NCBI GenBank assembly: GCA_965219485.1
Contig: OZ244774.1
Span: forward strand, 930,001 to 994,000
Length of the DNA: 64,000 bases
Direction: 5' to 3'
Source: UBA8337 sp937907245
Lineage (GTDB): Bacteria; Pseudomonadota; Alphaproteobacteria; RS24
Numbering within the stretch: the first letter of the stretch is position 1; every line of letters starts with the position of its first letter. The position numbers and the translations under genes are program-made. The notes under the pieces are model-generated. The model was given only the letters and a program-made list of their open reading frames with translations, was not told where the DNA came from and did no database searches. This document shows positions 1-7,314 of this stretch, one piece after another.

Positions 1-768
1 GCCGTGTCCATTATCCAGCATCCAGATGTGCGCCGCATGCTGCTAACCATGCGTGCGTTGACCGATGCCTCGCGCGCGATTTGCTATGAGAACGGCGTGA
101 TGGCCGATATCGCCGAATCCACAGGCGATGAAGCGGCGCGGGCCAAAAATGATTTGTTGACCCCTATCTCGAAGGCCTTCAGCACAGATATCGCCAATGA
201 AGTGGCGGCCATCGGGGTGCAAGTGCATGGCGGCATGGGCTTTGTCGAAGAAACAGGCGCGGCCCAGCACGTTCGCGATGCGCGCATCCTTACGATTTAC
301 GAAGGCACCAATGGCATTCAAGCGATGGATTTAGTCGGGCGTAAATTGCCACTTGGCAATGGCTCGGTGGTTGCTGATTACATGGGTGAAATGCGGGAGA
401 CAGCAGAAACATGCCGTCAATCCAATAGTCCGGTTTTGGTAGATATCGCTGAGCGTCTTTGCGCCGCCATCGATGTGTTGCAAGACACGACAGATTGGGT
501 ATTGGCGCAAAAAGGCTCGCTCGATGTGCTTGCTGGCGCGACGCCTTATTTGCGTTTGTTTGGTCTGGTGGCTGGGTGTCATTATTTGGCACGTGGCGCC
601 CATGGTGTGACGACGGGAGATGTGGAACCTAATTTTGCGCAACGCAAAACCGCCTCGGCACAATTTTATGCGCACAACCTTCTGTCGGCCGTTGGCGGTC
701 TTTCGGATGCGGTAAAGGCTGGCAATGCCATGTTGGAAGACATTGGTTTAGAAGCTTTGGCAAGCTAG
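1..768 (+). CDS. Acyl-CoA dehydrogenase, C-terminal part (5' end outside window)
   Basis: The window opens inside this gene, so only the last 255 codons are seen. Acyl-CoA dehydrogenases oxidise an acyl-CoA to the trans-2-enoyl-CoA with FAD and pass the electrons to ETF. The visible part holds the end of the C-terminal helical domain: GGMGFVEE, RDARI and TIYEGTNGIQ. The Glu of the last motif (codon at 301-303) aligns with the catalytic base of medium-chain enzymes. About 130 residues follow it, which fits the extended C-terminal domain (PF12806 type) of FadE-like and DmdC-like members rather than compact MCAD-type enzymes. The substrate cannot be told from this fragment. The stop codon lies in a 24-bp tandem duplication. 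Confidence 0.9.
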   Translation, partial: AVSIIQHPDVRRMLLTMRALTDASRAICYENGVMADIAESTGDEAARAKNDLLTPISKAFSTDIANEVAAIGVQVHGGMGFVEETGAAQHVRDARILTIYEGTNGIQAMDLVGRKLPLGNGSVVADYMGEMRETAETCRQSNSPVLVDIAERLCAAIDVLQDTTDWVLAQKGSLDVLAGATPYLRLFGLVAGCHYLARGAHGVTTGDVEPNFAQRKTASAQFYAHNLLSAVGGLSDAVKAGNAMLEDIGLEALAS

Positions 769-792
769 GGTTTAGAAGCTCTGGCAAGTTAG
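745..792 (+). repeat. 24-bp tandem duplication carrying the stop codon
   Basis: Positions 745-768 and 769-792 are adjacent 24-bp copies with two mismatches. The first copy encodes the last seven residues and stop of the acyl-CoA dehydrogenase (GLEALAS, then TAG). The second repeats the same codons and stop directly downstream. The repeat length is a multiple of three, so a readthrough product would gain eight residues and stop again. Confidence 0.9.
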
Positions 793-891
793 CCATCGTA
801 ACATTACGCAAAACTGTTTGATTTCGGCTTTCCAGCAACGCCCCGTATACACGGCCTTATATTGAGGGCTTGTTAGAAAGGGCGCTTTACT

Positions 892-2235
892 ATGAGCACA
901 TCCAGCACTCCTAAGTTTGGAGCGATTGTTCTTGCCGCTGGCAAGGGTACGCGCATGCGTTCGGCTTTGCCAAAAGTGCTGCACGAAATTGCCGGCCGGC
1001 CGATGCTGGGTCATGCCATTGCCGTGGCACGCCAAGCAGGGGCCGCCGAAATTCTTTTGGTGACCTCGCCCGACCAAGATAATGTGCGCGCCTATGCCGA
1101 TGAACTAGAGGGCCCACTGACGCATTGTATTCAGGCCGAACAATTGGGCACAGGCGATGCCGTTGCCGCCGCTTTCGAGGCATCTGCCAAGCACCAGCGC
1201 CTTGTCGTTATGTTTGGCGATACGCCCTTAATGCGGGCCGAAGTCTTGGCCGAATTGGCAGGCCATGCCGCGGATCTGGCGGTCTTGGGTTTTGAGCCAG
1301 AAGACGCAGCCGCTTACGGGCGCATTGTTATGCGAGGCGAAACACCAAAGCAGATTGTCGAGTTTAAAGACGCCGATGCTGCCACCCGTAAAATTAGCCT
1401 GTGCAATGGTGGCGCCATGGCGCTAAGCCAAAGCGCTTTGGCCAAATATTTGCCGCGCCTAAACAATGACAACGCGCAAGGCGAATATTATCTGCCTGAT
1501 CTTGTGGGGCTGGCCGCCCAAGATGGGGCTAGTACGGGACTAGTGATGGCCAAGCCCGAAGACACAATGGGCGTCGATAGCCGTGCGGGACAAGCCAAGG
1601 CAGAGGGTCTGATGCAAAAGCGTTTGCGCCAATCGTTTCTCGATGCTGGCGTCGGCATGCAAGACCCCGATAGCGTGTTCTTAAGTTATGACACCAAGAT
1701 AGACGCCGATGTGGTGCTAGAGCCGAACGTGAAAATCAATCCCGGCGTCTCCATTGAAGCGGGTACAGTGATAAAAGCGTTCACGCATTTAGAAGGCGTG
1801 AGCATCGGCAAGGCTGCGCAAATCGGCCCCTATGCGCGCTTGCGGCCAGGCACGCAAGTGGGCGATGAAGCCAAGATTGGCAATTTTGTGGAGACGAAAA
1901 AATCAATCATCGGCAAGGGCGCTAAAATCAGTCACCTATCTTATATCGGCGATGCCGAATTGGGCATGGAGGTGAACATCGGCGCGGGAACGATTACCTG
2001 CAATTACGATGGCTATAACAAACACATTACCAAAATAGGCGAGGGCGCGTTCATCGGCTCCAACTCATCGCTGATTGCCCCGGTTACCATCGGTAAGGGC
2101 GCCTATTTAGGTTCGGGCTCTGCCATCTCCAAAGATGTGCCTGACGATGCGCTGGTGGTAACGCGCGCCCCGGTGCGCGAAATAGCTGGCTGGGGCGCCA
2201 AGTTTCGGAACTCGAACACAAAAAAGGACAAGTAA
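892..2235 (+). CDS. glmU: Bifunctional UDP-GlcNAc pyrophosphorylase / glucosamine-1-phosphate N-acetyltransferase
   Basis: GlmU acetylates glucosamine-1-phosphate and then couples it to UTP, giving UDP-GlcNAc for peptidoglycan and lipid A in the cytoplasm. The N-terminal nucleotidyltransferase half shows LAAGKGTRMRSALPK near the start and the Mg-binding FGDTPL near residue 105. The C-terminal half, from about residue 255, is a left-handed beta-helix of hexapeptide repeats. It contains SHLSYIGDA, whose His348 aligns with the acetyltransferase catalytic base, and GAGTITCNYDG. The length of 447 aa is normal. ATG at 892 follows a purine-rich GAAAGGG. It lies one base upstream of glmS, so the last steps of the pathway are co-transcribed. 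Confidence 0.97.
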   Translation: MSTSSTPKFGAIVLAAGKGTRMRSALPKVLHEIAGRPMLGHAIAVARQAGAAEILLVTSPDQDNVRAYADELEGPLTHCIQAEQLGTGDAVAAAFEASAKHQRLVVMFGDTPLMRAEVLAELAGHAADLAVLGFEPEDAAAYGRIVMRGETPKQIVEFKDADAATRKISLCNGGAMALSQSALAKYLPRLNNDNAQGEYYLPDLVGLAAQDGASTGLVMAKPEDTMGVDSRAGQAKAEGLMQKRLRQSFLDAGVGMQDPDSVFLSYDTKIDADVVLEPNVKINPGVSIEAGTVIKAFTHLEGVSIGKAAQIGPYARLRPGTQVGDEAKIGNFVETKKSIIGKGAKISHLSYIGDAELGMEVNIGAGTITCNYDGYNKHITKIGEGAFIGSNSSLIAPVTIGKGAYLGSGSAISKDVPDDALVVTRAPVREIAGWGAKFRNSNTKKDK

Positions 2236-2236
2236 T

Positions 2237-4069
2237 ATGTGTGGAATTATTGGTGTCGTTGGCAGGCAAGATGTTGGCCAACGTGTGTTCGATGGTCTGA
2301 AGCGTCTTGAGTATCGCGGCTATGATAGCGCAGGAATTGCAACACTGGTGGACGGCAAAATTATTCGTCGTCGCGCCGAGGGCAAGCTGGAGGCTTTGCG
2401 CCAAGAAATTGAAGCGCGCCCCTTTACGGGCAATTTGGGGATTGGCCATACCCGTTGGGCCACTCACGGCCCAGCCATTAAAGCGAATGCGCATCCGCAT
2501 CGTGGGGAACATGTGGCGGTGGTGCATAATGGAATTATCGAAAACTACAAAGAGCTGAAACAACAACTCATCGCAGATGGCGTAAGCTTTACCTCCGACA
2601 CGGATACAGAAGTTGTGGCGCATTTGTTTTCGCAAAACTTTGACGCGACTGGCGACATTCAACAGGCCGCGGCTAAAACCTTTGCTAGCCTAGAAGGGGC
2701 TTATGCCATTGCCATGATTGTTCAAGGCAAAGAAGACCTAATTATTGCCGCTCGCAAAGGCAGCCCATTGGCTTTGGGAATGGGCGAAGACGAAATGTTT
2801 TTGGGCTCAGATGCTTTTGCCTTAGCCCCGTTTACCAATAAAGTTTGCTATTTAAAAGACGGCGATTGGGCCATGTTAAGCCGCGAAGGCGCCAAAATTT
2901 TCGCACTGTCCGAAGGCCATGAGCAAGAAGTTAGCCGCCCATTTGAGGTGGTCGATGCTTCTGCCGCCATGGTCGATAAGGGGAATTATCGCCATTTCAT
3001 GGCGAAAGAAATTCACGAGCAGCCAGAAGTGTTATCGCGCACTTTCGGCCAATATATTGATCCTGAAGCTCGCGCTGTCTTGTTGCCCGAGAATCAAATC
3101 GATTTTGAGAAAATAAATCGAGTTATTTTGGTCGCCTGCGGCACCGCCTATTTTGCGGCGCAAGTGGCCCGTAATTGGATTGAGCGTTACGCCCGCATTC
3201 CGGCTAGTATCGATATTGCCTCTGAGTTTCGCTATCGCGATGCGCCAATGGACAAAGATTGCCTGGCCGTATTCGTCTCACAGTCCGGCGAAACGGCCGA
3301 TACATTGGCCGCGCTGCACCATTGCAAGGCCCATGGCCTACAAACCATTGGTGTGGTCAATGTGCCTGAAAGCTCGATTTGCCGCGAAGTGGATGTCACG
3401 TTTCCAACCTATGCAGGCCCAGAGATTGGCGTCGCCTCGACCAAGGCTTTTACCGCGCAATTGGGCGCTTTGGCATCGCTTGCCATCGGCCTAGGGCGGG
3501 TCAAAGGCACGATAAAGGCTGACGAAGAAGCACGCCTCACAGACCTATTGCTAACCACCCCGCGCCTCGCCAATGAAGTATTGGCCTGTGAAGTTGCCAT
3601 TAGCAAAATAGCCAAAGGCTTCGCCGACACCACCAGTGCGTTATTCATTGGCCGGGCCACCATGTATCCCTTGGCCCTGGAAGGCGCGTTGAAGCTGAAA
3701 GAAATTTCATATATTCACGCCGAAGGTTTCGCGGCCGGCGAATTAAAACATGGCTCGATTGCCTTGGTCGATGACAGCATTCCAATTATCACCATTGCGC
3801 CAGATGATGAGTTATTCGAGAAGACCATATCCAACATGCAAGAGGTGATGGCACGTGGTGGAAAAGTAATCATGTTGGGCAGTGAAGCGGGAATTGCGAA
3901 AGCTGGCGAAGGGTGCATGGCCACCATTGCTTTGCCCGAGCTAGACCCGTTCATCACGCCGATGCTTTACGCTCTGCCCCTGCAATTGCTGGCCTATTAT
4001 GCGGCCGTAACCAAAGGCACAGATGTCGACCAGCCGCGCAATTTGGCGAAGTCGGTGACCGTGGAATAA
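2237..4069 (+). CDS. glmS: Glutamine--fructose-6-phosphate aminotransferase (isomerizing)
   Basis: GlmS makes glucosamine-6-phosphate from fructose-6-phosphate and glutamine, the entry step to UDP-GlcNAc. The protein starts MCGIIGVVG; removal of Met exposes the catalytic N-terminal Cys of the class II glutaminase domain. Two SIS sugar-isomerase domains follow (SQSGETADT near residue 348 and the EGALKLKEISYIHAEGFAAG region near 480). The chain ends in NLAKSVTVE, the conserved C-terminal loop with the Lys that binds the sugar. The length of 610 aa is typical. It is spaced one base from glmU, which leaves no room for a glmS ribozyme. An intervening GlmM is not encoded here. Confidence 0.97.
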   Translation: MCGIIGVVGRQDVGQRVFDGLKRLEYRGYDSAGIATLVDGKIIRRRAEGKLEALRQEIEARPFTGNLGIGHTRWATHGPAIKANAHPHRGEHVAVVHNGIIENYKELKQQLIADGVSFTSDTDTEVVAHLFSQNFDATGDIQQAAAKTFASLEGAYAIAMIVQGKEDLIIAARKGSPLALGMGEDEMFLGSDAFALAPFTNKVCYLKDGDWAMLSREGAKIFALSEGHEQEVSRPFEVVDASAAMVDKGNYRHFMAKEIHEQPEVLSRTFGQYIDPEARAVLLPENQIDFEKINRVILVACGTAYFAAQVARNWIERYARIPASIDIASEFRYRDAPMDKDCLAVFVSQSGETADTLAALHHCKAHGLQTIGVVNVPESSICREVDVTFPTYAGPEIGVASTKAFTAQLGALASLAIGLGRVKGTIKADEEARLTDLLLTTPRLANEVLACEVAISKIAKGFADTTSALFIGRATMYPLALEGALKLKEISYIHAEGFAAGELKHGSIALVDDSIPIITIAPDDELFEKTISNMQEVMARGGKVIMLGSEAGIAKAGEGCMATIALPELDPFITPMLYALPLQLLAYYAAVTKGTDVDQPRNLAKSVTVE

Positions 4070-4117
4070 ATCGGATGGTAAAAATCCAGCCACTTTCCAT
4101 TTACGCGAAGCGACCTA

Positions 4118-4123
4118 TATAAT
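4118..4123 (+). promoter_or_regulatory. TATAAT -10-like hexamer just before an ATG
   Basis: A perfect TATAAT ends four bases before the ATG at 4128, and no Shine-Dalgarno sequence precedes that ATG. If this is a real -10 box, transcription would start at or near the start codon and the mRNA would be leaderless. No clear -35 box is visible, and AT-rich chance is possible. Confidence 0.3.
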
Positions 4124-4127
4124 TTTT

Positions 4128-4358
4128 ATGGATGAGCTTACAGACGACCAAAAGAAATTGCGCGAAATGGTGTTGCAAGCGGTGGCAACGCTAACTCAAC
4201 AATATGGCGAGGACGCCGAGGTTGTGGCGACTTTGCGTGCCGCTGAATTTGCCGCGCAAGGCGATGTAGAGGCCTTGCAGGCTTGGGACTTAATCATTGA
4301 ATATCTGGTGGCCCTTCGCGAGGGCAAGCCCGAAGCCACTGGGGATGCCTTGAACTAA
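4128..4358 (+). CDS. Small helical hypothetical protein
   Basis: A 76-residue acidic, Ala/Glu-rich protein with no family I recognise. It has no signal peptide, membrane segment or cysteine, and its sequence pattern predicts almost only helix. It begins with ATG at 4128 directly after a TATAAT and without a visible ribosome-binding site. Its TAA stop overlaps by one base the ATG of the DCC-family gene, so the two are translationally coupled and probably co-transcribed. Codon use resembles the neighbours, so I believe it is real, but no function can be stated. Confidence 0.65.
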   Translation: MDELTDDQKKLREMVLQAVATLTQQYGEDAEVVATLRAAEFAAQGDVEALQAWDLIIEYLVALREGKPEATGDALN

Positions 4359-4732
4359 TGACCCATGTTGACCCCCTCATCGTATATTTTAATGGCGCCT
4401 GTTCCTTGTGTGGGCCAGAGGTCGCTGTCTATCAGCGCATGGTTGAAACGCATAAAATAGAGAACGTTCGGTTTCAAGATGTGTCGACCGGCGGGTTGCC
4501 CGAGGGCTATTCGCGCGAGACACTCTTGTCTTCCATCCATGCGCATCAGGGCGAGACTATGCTGCAAGGGGTAGAGGCTTTTATCGCGCTGTGGTTGCGG
4601 CTGCCGAAATTTAAGTATTTAGCCTACCTAATAAATTGGCCGATCCTGCGAAGCGGAACTGGCCTAATCTATAATCACCTTATCGCGCCATGGCTGTACA
4701 AAAGGTACTTGCGCCAGACATGCGATATTTAA
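4358..4732 (+). CDS. DCC-family (DUF393) thiol-disulfide oxidoreductase-like protein
   Basis: The start VYFNGACSLCGPEV is the hallmark of the DUF393/DCC family: a beta strand followed by CxxC (Cys16 and Cys19) at the head of a helix, as in thioredoxin-like folds. Many members have Asp where this one has Asn (FNGAC). The C-terminal part (YLAYLINWPILRSG, YKRYLRQTCDI) matches the family's tail, and 124 aa is normal. Members are predicted thiol-disulfide oxidoreductases without a defined partner. The ATG overlaps the stop of the preceding small gene by one base, so the pair forms a two-gene operon. Confidence 0.85.
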   Translation: MTHVDPLIVYFNGACSLCGPEVAVYQRMVETHKIENVRFQDVSTGGLPEGYSRETLLSSIHAHQGETMLQGVEAFIALWLRLPKFKYLAYLINWPILRSGTGLIYNHLIAPWLYKRYLRQTCDI

Positions 4733-4738
4733 TGGCGA

Positions 4739-4837
4739 TTAAATTCCTGGAATAAGCGGAATATCAATATCGATAAAAGGAATGCCACAGCTAGCAAGAG
4801 CGAGGCTTAAGGCAATCGGGAGAATAAGTTTATACAT
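4739..4837 (-). CDS. Unlisted 32-residue lipoprotein
   Basis: On the minus strand an ATG at 4837 opens a 32-codon frame ending in TAA (4739-4741). The product has a Lys near the N-terminus, a hydrophobic core and the lipobox LALASCG with Cys17, followed by only 15 residues rich in Ile, Pro and Asp (for example PFIDIDIPLIPGI). That is the layout of a minimal, entericidin-like lipoprotein. A purine-rich AAAGAAAAG precedes the start. It sits 61 bp downstream of the DUF6285 gene on the same strand and converges with the DCC gene, ending 6 bp from it. The function is unknown. Confidence 0.7.
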   Translation of the reverse strand: MYKLILPIALSLALASCGIPFIDIDIPLIPGI

Positions 4838-4898
4838 AAATTTGTTCTTTTCTTTTTGTATGGCCACAAGCGCGACCGTTTAAATTATCTGGTGAAGG

Positions 4899-5306
4899 TT
4901 ATTTCGATTCTTCTTCAGGCCAGTTATTTGCTTGTGCCGTTTTATACCCCTGATACCGAGGCTGGTCTATCGCAAGCTTTCCCATGCTGACCTTAATGAG
5001 ATGATCGCGCAAGCCTGGCGACGTTAAATTCATCTCACCAGAGGCAATTTTGGCACACAATTGTTGGTTTAGCTCCAGCAGGTCCACATGCGTGTCGGGC
5101 GCTATATCTAGCAGCTCTCTCAACCGACGGGTCTCGGCTTTTTGAAAGCCGGGCGCCAAAGCCATTTCGCGAGCCAGAATATCCAACACATTCCCCGCCA
5201 CCCGCGCGCTGAAAGCGGCATGGCCTTGTAATTGCGGCATGGCTGTATCGGTCAAAAAACGACGAACGGCGGCCAGTAAATCATTCGCGAGGGGACGGTC
5301 TTGCAT
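4899..5306 (-). CDS. DUF6285-type protein
   Basis: A 135-aa soluble helical protein beginning MQDRPLANDLLAAVRRFL, with a middle section (FSARVAGNVLDILAREM) that I associate with DUF6285. These proteins are commonly encoded beside an APH-like phosphotransferase and an acyl-CoA dehydrogenase. That is the context here: its ATG overlaps the stop of the phosphotransferase gene (TGATG), so the two are coupled. The role is unknown. By association it may assist the kinase or take part in acyl-CoA catabolism. It has no signal peptide or metal motif. The family assignment is from memory of its pattern. Confidence 0.65.
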   Translation of the reverse strand: MQDRPLANDLLAAVRRFLTDTAMPQLQGHAAFSARVAGNVLDILAREMALAPGFQKAETRRLRELLDIAPDTHVDLLELNQQLCAKIASGEMNLTSPGLRDHLIKVSMGKLAIDQPRYQGYKTAQANNWPEEESK

Positions 5307-6328
5307 CAGTCTTGCTCCAACAACATGCGTAAAAGGTCAATCTCGGTTTCGGATGAACGCCGGCCAATCGAGCCGCGCTCGACGGAGGCATCGGCGCCGC
5401 TTTCAAAGGTGCTGCTCATCAACACCGCACACATAATGCCCCATTTGAGCGTTCCCAAAATTTCCCAAAAGCGGGCGGAGCTTTCGTCAACCTCGCCACC
5501 GTTGGCACGATAGGCGGCATAAAACGCCTCGCGCTGACCAAAGCCACCAACCGGCAAATGATGTTGCCCAAAGCGCCAAGAGGGAACACAAGGCCACCCC
5601 AAATCTTCCATCGGATCGCCAATGTGCGTCAGCTCCCAATCGAGCAAAGCGACCAACCCATCTTCGGGCGACACCATAATATTGCCATTGCGAAAATCGC
5701 CATGCACCAAAACCGGCGCTCGCGAAGCTCGAATATCTGGCGGTAGATTGTCGGAGAGCCATTTTATCGCTAGCTCAAAAACCGGGTGCGGCTGCTTATG
5801 CTGATGCAAAAAACCCTTATATTTTTCCAACTCACCGGCCGCATCGCTATAGGGCAGCTCGGGCAGGGCAGACACATCTATCTGATGCAGCTGCGCCAAA
5901 ACCTCGCCGCACTGATGGGCAAGATTGGGTCTCACGGCATCGAATTCTGCATCACGTAAAATTTTGCGCGCGATGGTTTCGCCCTCGATAAACTCCATCA
6001 CATAGGCTTCCCCAATCTCATCGGATGGCGCGCATATATAAGAGACGCGGGGTACGGCAATTCCAGCCGCTGCGGCTGCCTCGAGAACCGCGGCCTCGGT
6101 GGCTTTGGGAAGGGCGTTCGTCGAGGCGTTTTGGCCATGCGGGTTACGCCGCAAAACATAGGCTCGTCCATCGCAAATATATTGCCAGCTTTCTTGGCTG
6201 GCCCCGCCCGACAACCGCTTTAAATTCGAGACCGGCGCGCCAAATTGCGAACGGCAAATGGCGTCGATTCGAGAGGCAAATGCCTCCGCCTGAGTTTTTT
6301 CGGGGGATTTTTCGGTTGGATGGGTCAT
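5306..6328 (-). CDS. APH/ACAD10-11-like phosphotransferase
   Basis: An aminoglycoside-phosphotransferase-fold kinase of 340 aa. The N-lobe has a YVLRRNPHG strand. The catalytic loop is VLVHGDFRNGNIMV (Brenner motif HGD....N), and the metal-binding segment is LLDWELTHIGDPMEDLGW. Proteins of this branch are usually not antibiotic-resistance enzymes. They resemble the kinase domain of eukaryotic ACAD10/ACAD11, which phosphorylates 4-hydroxyacyl-CoA on the way to beta-oxidation. The partner DUF6285 gene follows with overlapping stop and start. An acyl-CoA dehydrogenase lies at the start of the window, though not in the same operon. The substrate is inferred from family and context only. Confidence 0.82.
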   Translation of the reverse strand: MTHPTEKSPEKTQAEAFASRIDAICRSQFGAPVSNLKRLSGGASQESWQYICDGRAYVLRRNPHGQNASTNALPKATEAAVLEAAAAAGIAVPRVSYICAPSDEIGEAYVMEFIEGETIARKILRDAEFDAVRPNLAHQCGEVLAQLHQIDVSALPELPYSDAAGELEKYKGFLHQHKQPHPVFELAIKWLSDNLPPDIRASRAPVLVHGDFRNGNIMVSPEDGLVALLDWELTHIGDPMEDLGWPCVPSWRFGQHHLPVGGFGQREAFYAAYRANGGEVDESSARFWEILGTLKWGIMCAVLMSSTFESGADASVERGSIGRRSSETEIDLLRMLLEQD

Positions 6329-6698
6329 GGCCGAAGCCTGCCATTATGAAGGTTAGATGGCAAGGGGCTAAGCCTTGTTTGGGTATTTGGATGCCCCAAT
6401 TGGTGCCTTATTTAACTTACTTACTTTGAGATAATTAAAAAAAAATATCAGCATTGCAGCTTGAGTTACCTGAGGTAGATTTAGGCCAAGGAAAAACGAA
6501 CAAGAATACCAAGTACCTAAATCCCTTGCGTTTGTATCTGAACATTAAGTCAAAACAAACTTGTGAGCGCCGATTGCGCTAACGAAAATTTAATGTGCGC
6601 GAGATAGATTTGGAGAAAGCGCCGAATCTATCTCGATTTTTTCGTAAAGCGCAGGACAAAAAATAATAACGGTCAACCAACCAACAGGACAAAAAATT
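6329..6698. other. 370-bp AT-rich intergenic region with an orphan terminator
   Basis: The region lies between the divergent phosphotransferase gene and the RTX-like gene. It is more AT-rich than its surroundings, contains an A9 run near 6430, and has no convincing ORF on either strand. Its one clear structure is the perfect hairpin at 6600-6635. The stretch of about 6420-6600 upstream of the hairpin may contain the promoter and body of a short plus-strand transcript. Confidence 0.6.
6600..6642 (+). terminator. Strong intrinsic terminator with no gene upstream
   Basis: A perfect 11-bp stem (CGAGATAGATT pairing with AATCTATCTCG), a 14-base loop and six T residues follow on the plus strand. 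No plus-strand coding region lies between this hairpin and the divergent gene that starts at 6328. It must therefore end a short non-coding transcript or act as an attenuator in the leader of the gene at 6699. Confidence 0.8.
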
Positions 6699-7256
6699 AT
6701 GTTTTTTAATCACCTTCTCTCCCTAACGACGCTCAAAAACCGTTTGCTTAATGCAACTTCGTTTTCCCAGGTTTACAGCCAGGAAAAATTACCCCTGAAA
6801 AAGTTTCGTAAAGAAGGCGCGATGCTCAGCCCGCTGATTGCTGGCCTCTTGGCCGCATGTGGCGGCGGCGATGGCGTAAATTGGGTGGGCCAAGACAATG
6901 ACGACACAATCACAGGCTTTGAGCGCGGCGTGGATAAATTGGTTTTGATCGACATGCATGACAATCCAATCAGCGATTTATCAACTTTTAATGCGCAGAT
7001 CATAGGCGATGACACCATATTCGACAGTGCCGATGATGAACTTCGCATCACGCTTCAAGACCCAGACTCGGATGATGATTATGAGAGCCTCGTTTTGACT
7101 TTTGCAGGCGGCGGCTCGACTCTTACTTTGAATTTTGCAACCCCAGTCGACTTTTATGATGCCAGCACATATTTGAATCTGGAAGATTTGCTCGATGGAA
7201 CGGTGGAGGGCGGCTTCGACGGCCTAGAGCTAACCTCCTCTTTGGATATCGTATAG
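6699..7256 (+). CDS. Acidic RTX-like lipoprotein or membrane-anchored protein
   Basis: A 185-aa protein with a 40-residue basic N-terminal stretch, then LSPLIAGLLAACGGGDG, a hydrophobic segment ending in a lipobox-like LAAC. The rest is very acidic. It contains DDTITGFERGVDKLVLID, the kind of segment found near the C-terminal ends of RTX calcium-binding proteins, but no GGxGxDxLx repeats. A second possible start is Met42, just before the hydrophobic segment; that would make a conventional lipoprotein signal. The upstream ATG at 6699 has a weak AGGAC before it. The role may be cell-surface calcium binding, but the function is not established. An orphan terminator sits 57 bp before the start. 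Confidence 0.6.
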   Translation: MFFNHLLSLTTLKNRLLNATSFSQVYSQEKLPLKKFRKEGAMLSPLIAGLLAACGGGDGVNWVGQDNDDTITGFERGVDKLVLIDMHDNPISDLSTFNAQIIGDDTIFDSADDELRITLQDPDSDDDYESLVLTFAGGGSTLTLNFATPVDFYDASTYLNLEDLLDGTVEGGFDGLELTSSLDIV

Positions 7257-7314
7257 CCCCGAAAATTGCCGAATTTGGCTGTGACGCGGCCTAGGAATCA
7301 AAGCATATTGGGGC

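Noticed and set aside
2222..2240. glmS ribozyme or riboswitch before glmS
   Set aside because: glmU and glmS are one base apart, so there is no leader in which such an RNA could fold.
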